Source: Rossellomorea vietnamensis
GTDB lineage: Bacteria; Bacillota; Bacilli; Bacillales; Bacillaceae_B
DNA length: 39,608 nt
NCBI RefSeq assembly: GCF_008180615.1
Contig: NZ_VTEH01000010.1
Coordinates: forward strand, 1 to 39,608
Reading direction: 5' to 3'
Every line of letters starts with the position of its first letter. Position 1 is the first letter of the stretch. The notes under the pieces were generated by a model. The model had not been told where the DNA came from. It saw only the letters and a list, made by a program, of their open reading frames with translations, and ran no database searches. A program made the translations under genes and the position numbers. This document shows positions 39,473-39,608 of this stretch, piece by piece.

Positions 39473-39608
39473 CTTCTGGATACATATCTTAGATGAAAAC
39501 CTTCCACTCATGTATCCACGCTGGACTTCTGGATACATATCTTAGATAAAAACCTTTCACTCATGTATCTACGCAGCGCTTCTGGATACATATCTTTGAC
39601 GAAAACCT
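39473..39608. repeat. 53-bp tandem repeat at the window edge
   Basis: Units begin with CTTCTGGATACATATCTT at 39473, 39526 and 39579, exactly 53 bases apart, and the third is cut by the window end. Each unit contains GGATACAT and ATGTATC, able to form an 8-bp stem across about 24 bases. It is non-coding, upstream of the channel gene. The remaining 39336-39472 shows no gene. Confidence 0.9.

Overview
The window is the chromosomal replication-origin region of a Gram-positive, endospore-forming bacterium of the family Bacillaceae, given in the inverse of the usual numbering. The partial 16S rRNA is clearly Bacillus-like. The gene order is the classic Bacillus oriC neighbourhood (rRNA operon, gyrA, gyrB, remB, recF, yaaA, dnaN, dnaA, oriC, rpmH, rnpA, spoIIIJ, jag, mnmE, mnmG, rsmG, noc, soj, spo0J, yyaC, ychF, rpsF, ssbA, rpsR, yybS, gdpP, rplI, dnaC, purA). 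Sporulation genes (spoIIIJ, soj/spo0J, yyaC) are present. I cannot fix the genus. The proteins resemble but are clearly distinct from their B. subtilis counterparts, and an HD-GYP gene sits between gyrA and the rRNA operon.

Layout. Bases 1-11440 form the left replichore and every gene is on the minus strand: 16S rRNA, HD-GYP protein, both gyrase subunits, the biofilm regulator RemB, RecF, the S4 protein YaaA, the sliding clamp and DnaA. The origin is bipartite. Nine DnaA boxes lie upstream of dnaA (about 11538-11855). A second element between dnaA and dnaN (about 9746-9871) has an AT-rich unwinding stretch, six DnaA-trio triplets and three DnaA boxes. From 12606 on, genes run on the plus strand: ribosomal protein L34, RNase P protein, YidC and Jag, the tRNA/rRNA modification genes mnmE, mnmG and rsmG, then the chromosome-organisation genes noc, soj and spo0J. 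After these come membrane and sporulation genes, ychF, a PadR/DUF1129 pair, the S6-SSB-S18 operon, yybS-gdpP-rplI, the replicative helicase and purA. Only three genes on the right arm oppose replication: yyaC, a DUF3888 secreted protein and a potassium channel.

The genes tie together initiation (DnaA, DnaN, DnaC, SSB, RecF), topology (gyrase), origin segregation and nucleoid occlusion (Soj, Spo0J, Noc, two perfect parS sites) and the start of gene expression (rRNA, L34, S6, S18, L9, RNase P). Apparent control sites include two Spo0A boxes inside oriC, DnaA boxes overlapping a candidate mnmE promoter, a PurR-type operator at purA, a PadR-type double palindrome and an S6:S18-like leader before rpsF.

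No defence island, phage or complete transposon is visible. The unexplained content is non-coding: four copies of a roughly 130-170 bp element with imperfect terminal inverted repeats, each just after the 3' end of a gene, and three unrelated tandem arrays that share a 52-53 bp period and internal inverted repeats. These are the best candidates for something undescribed.
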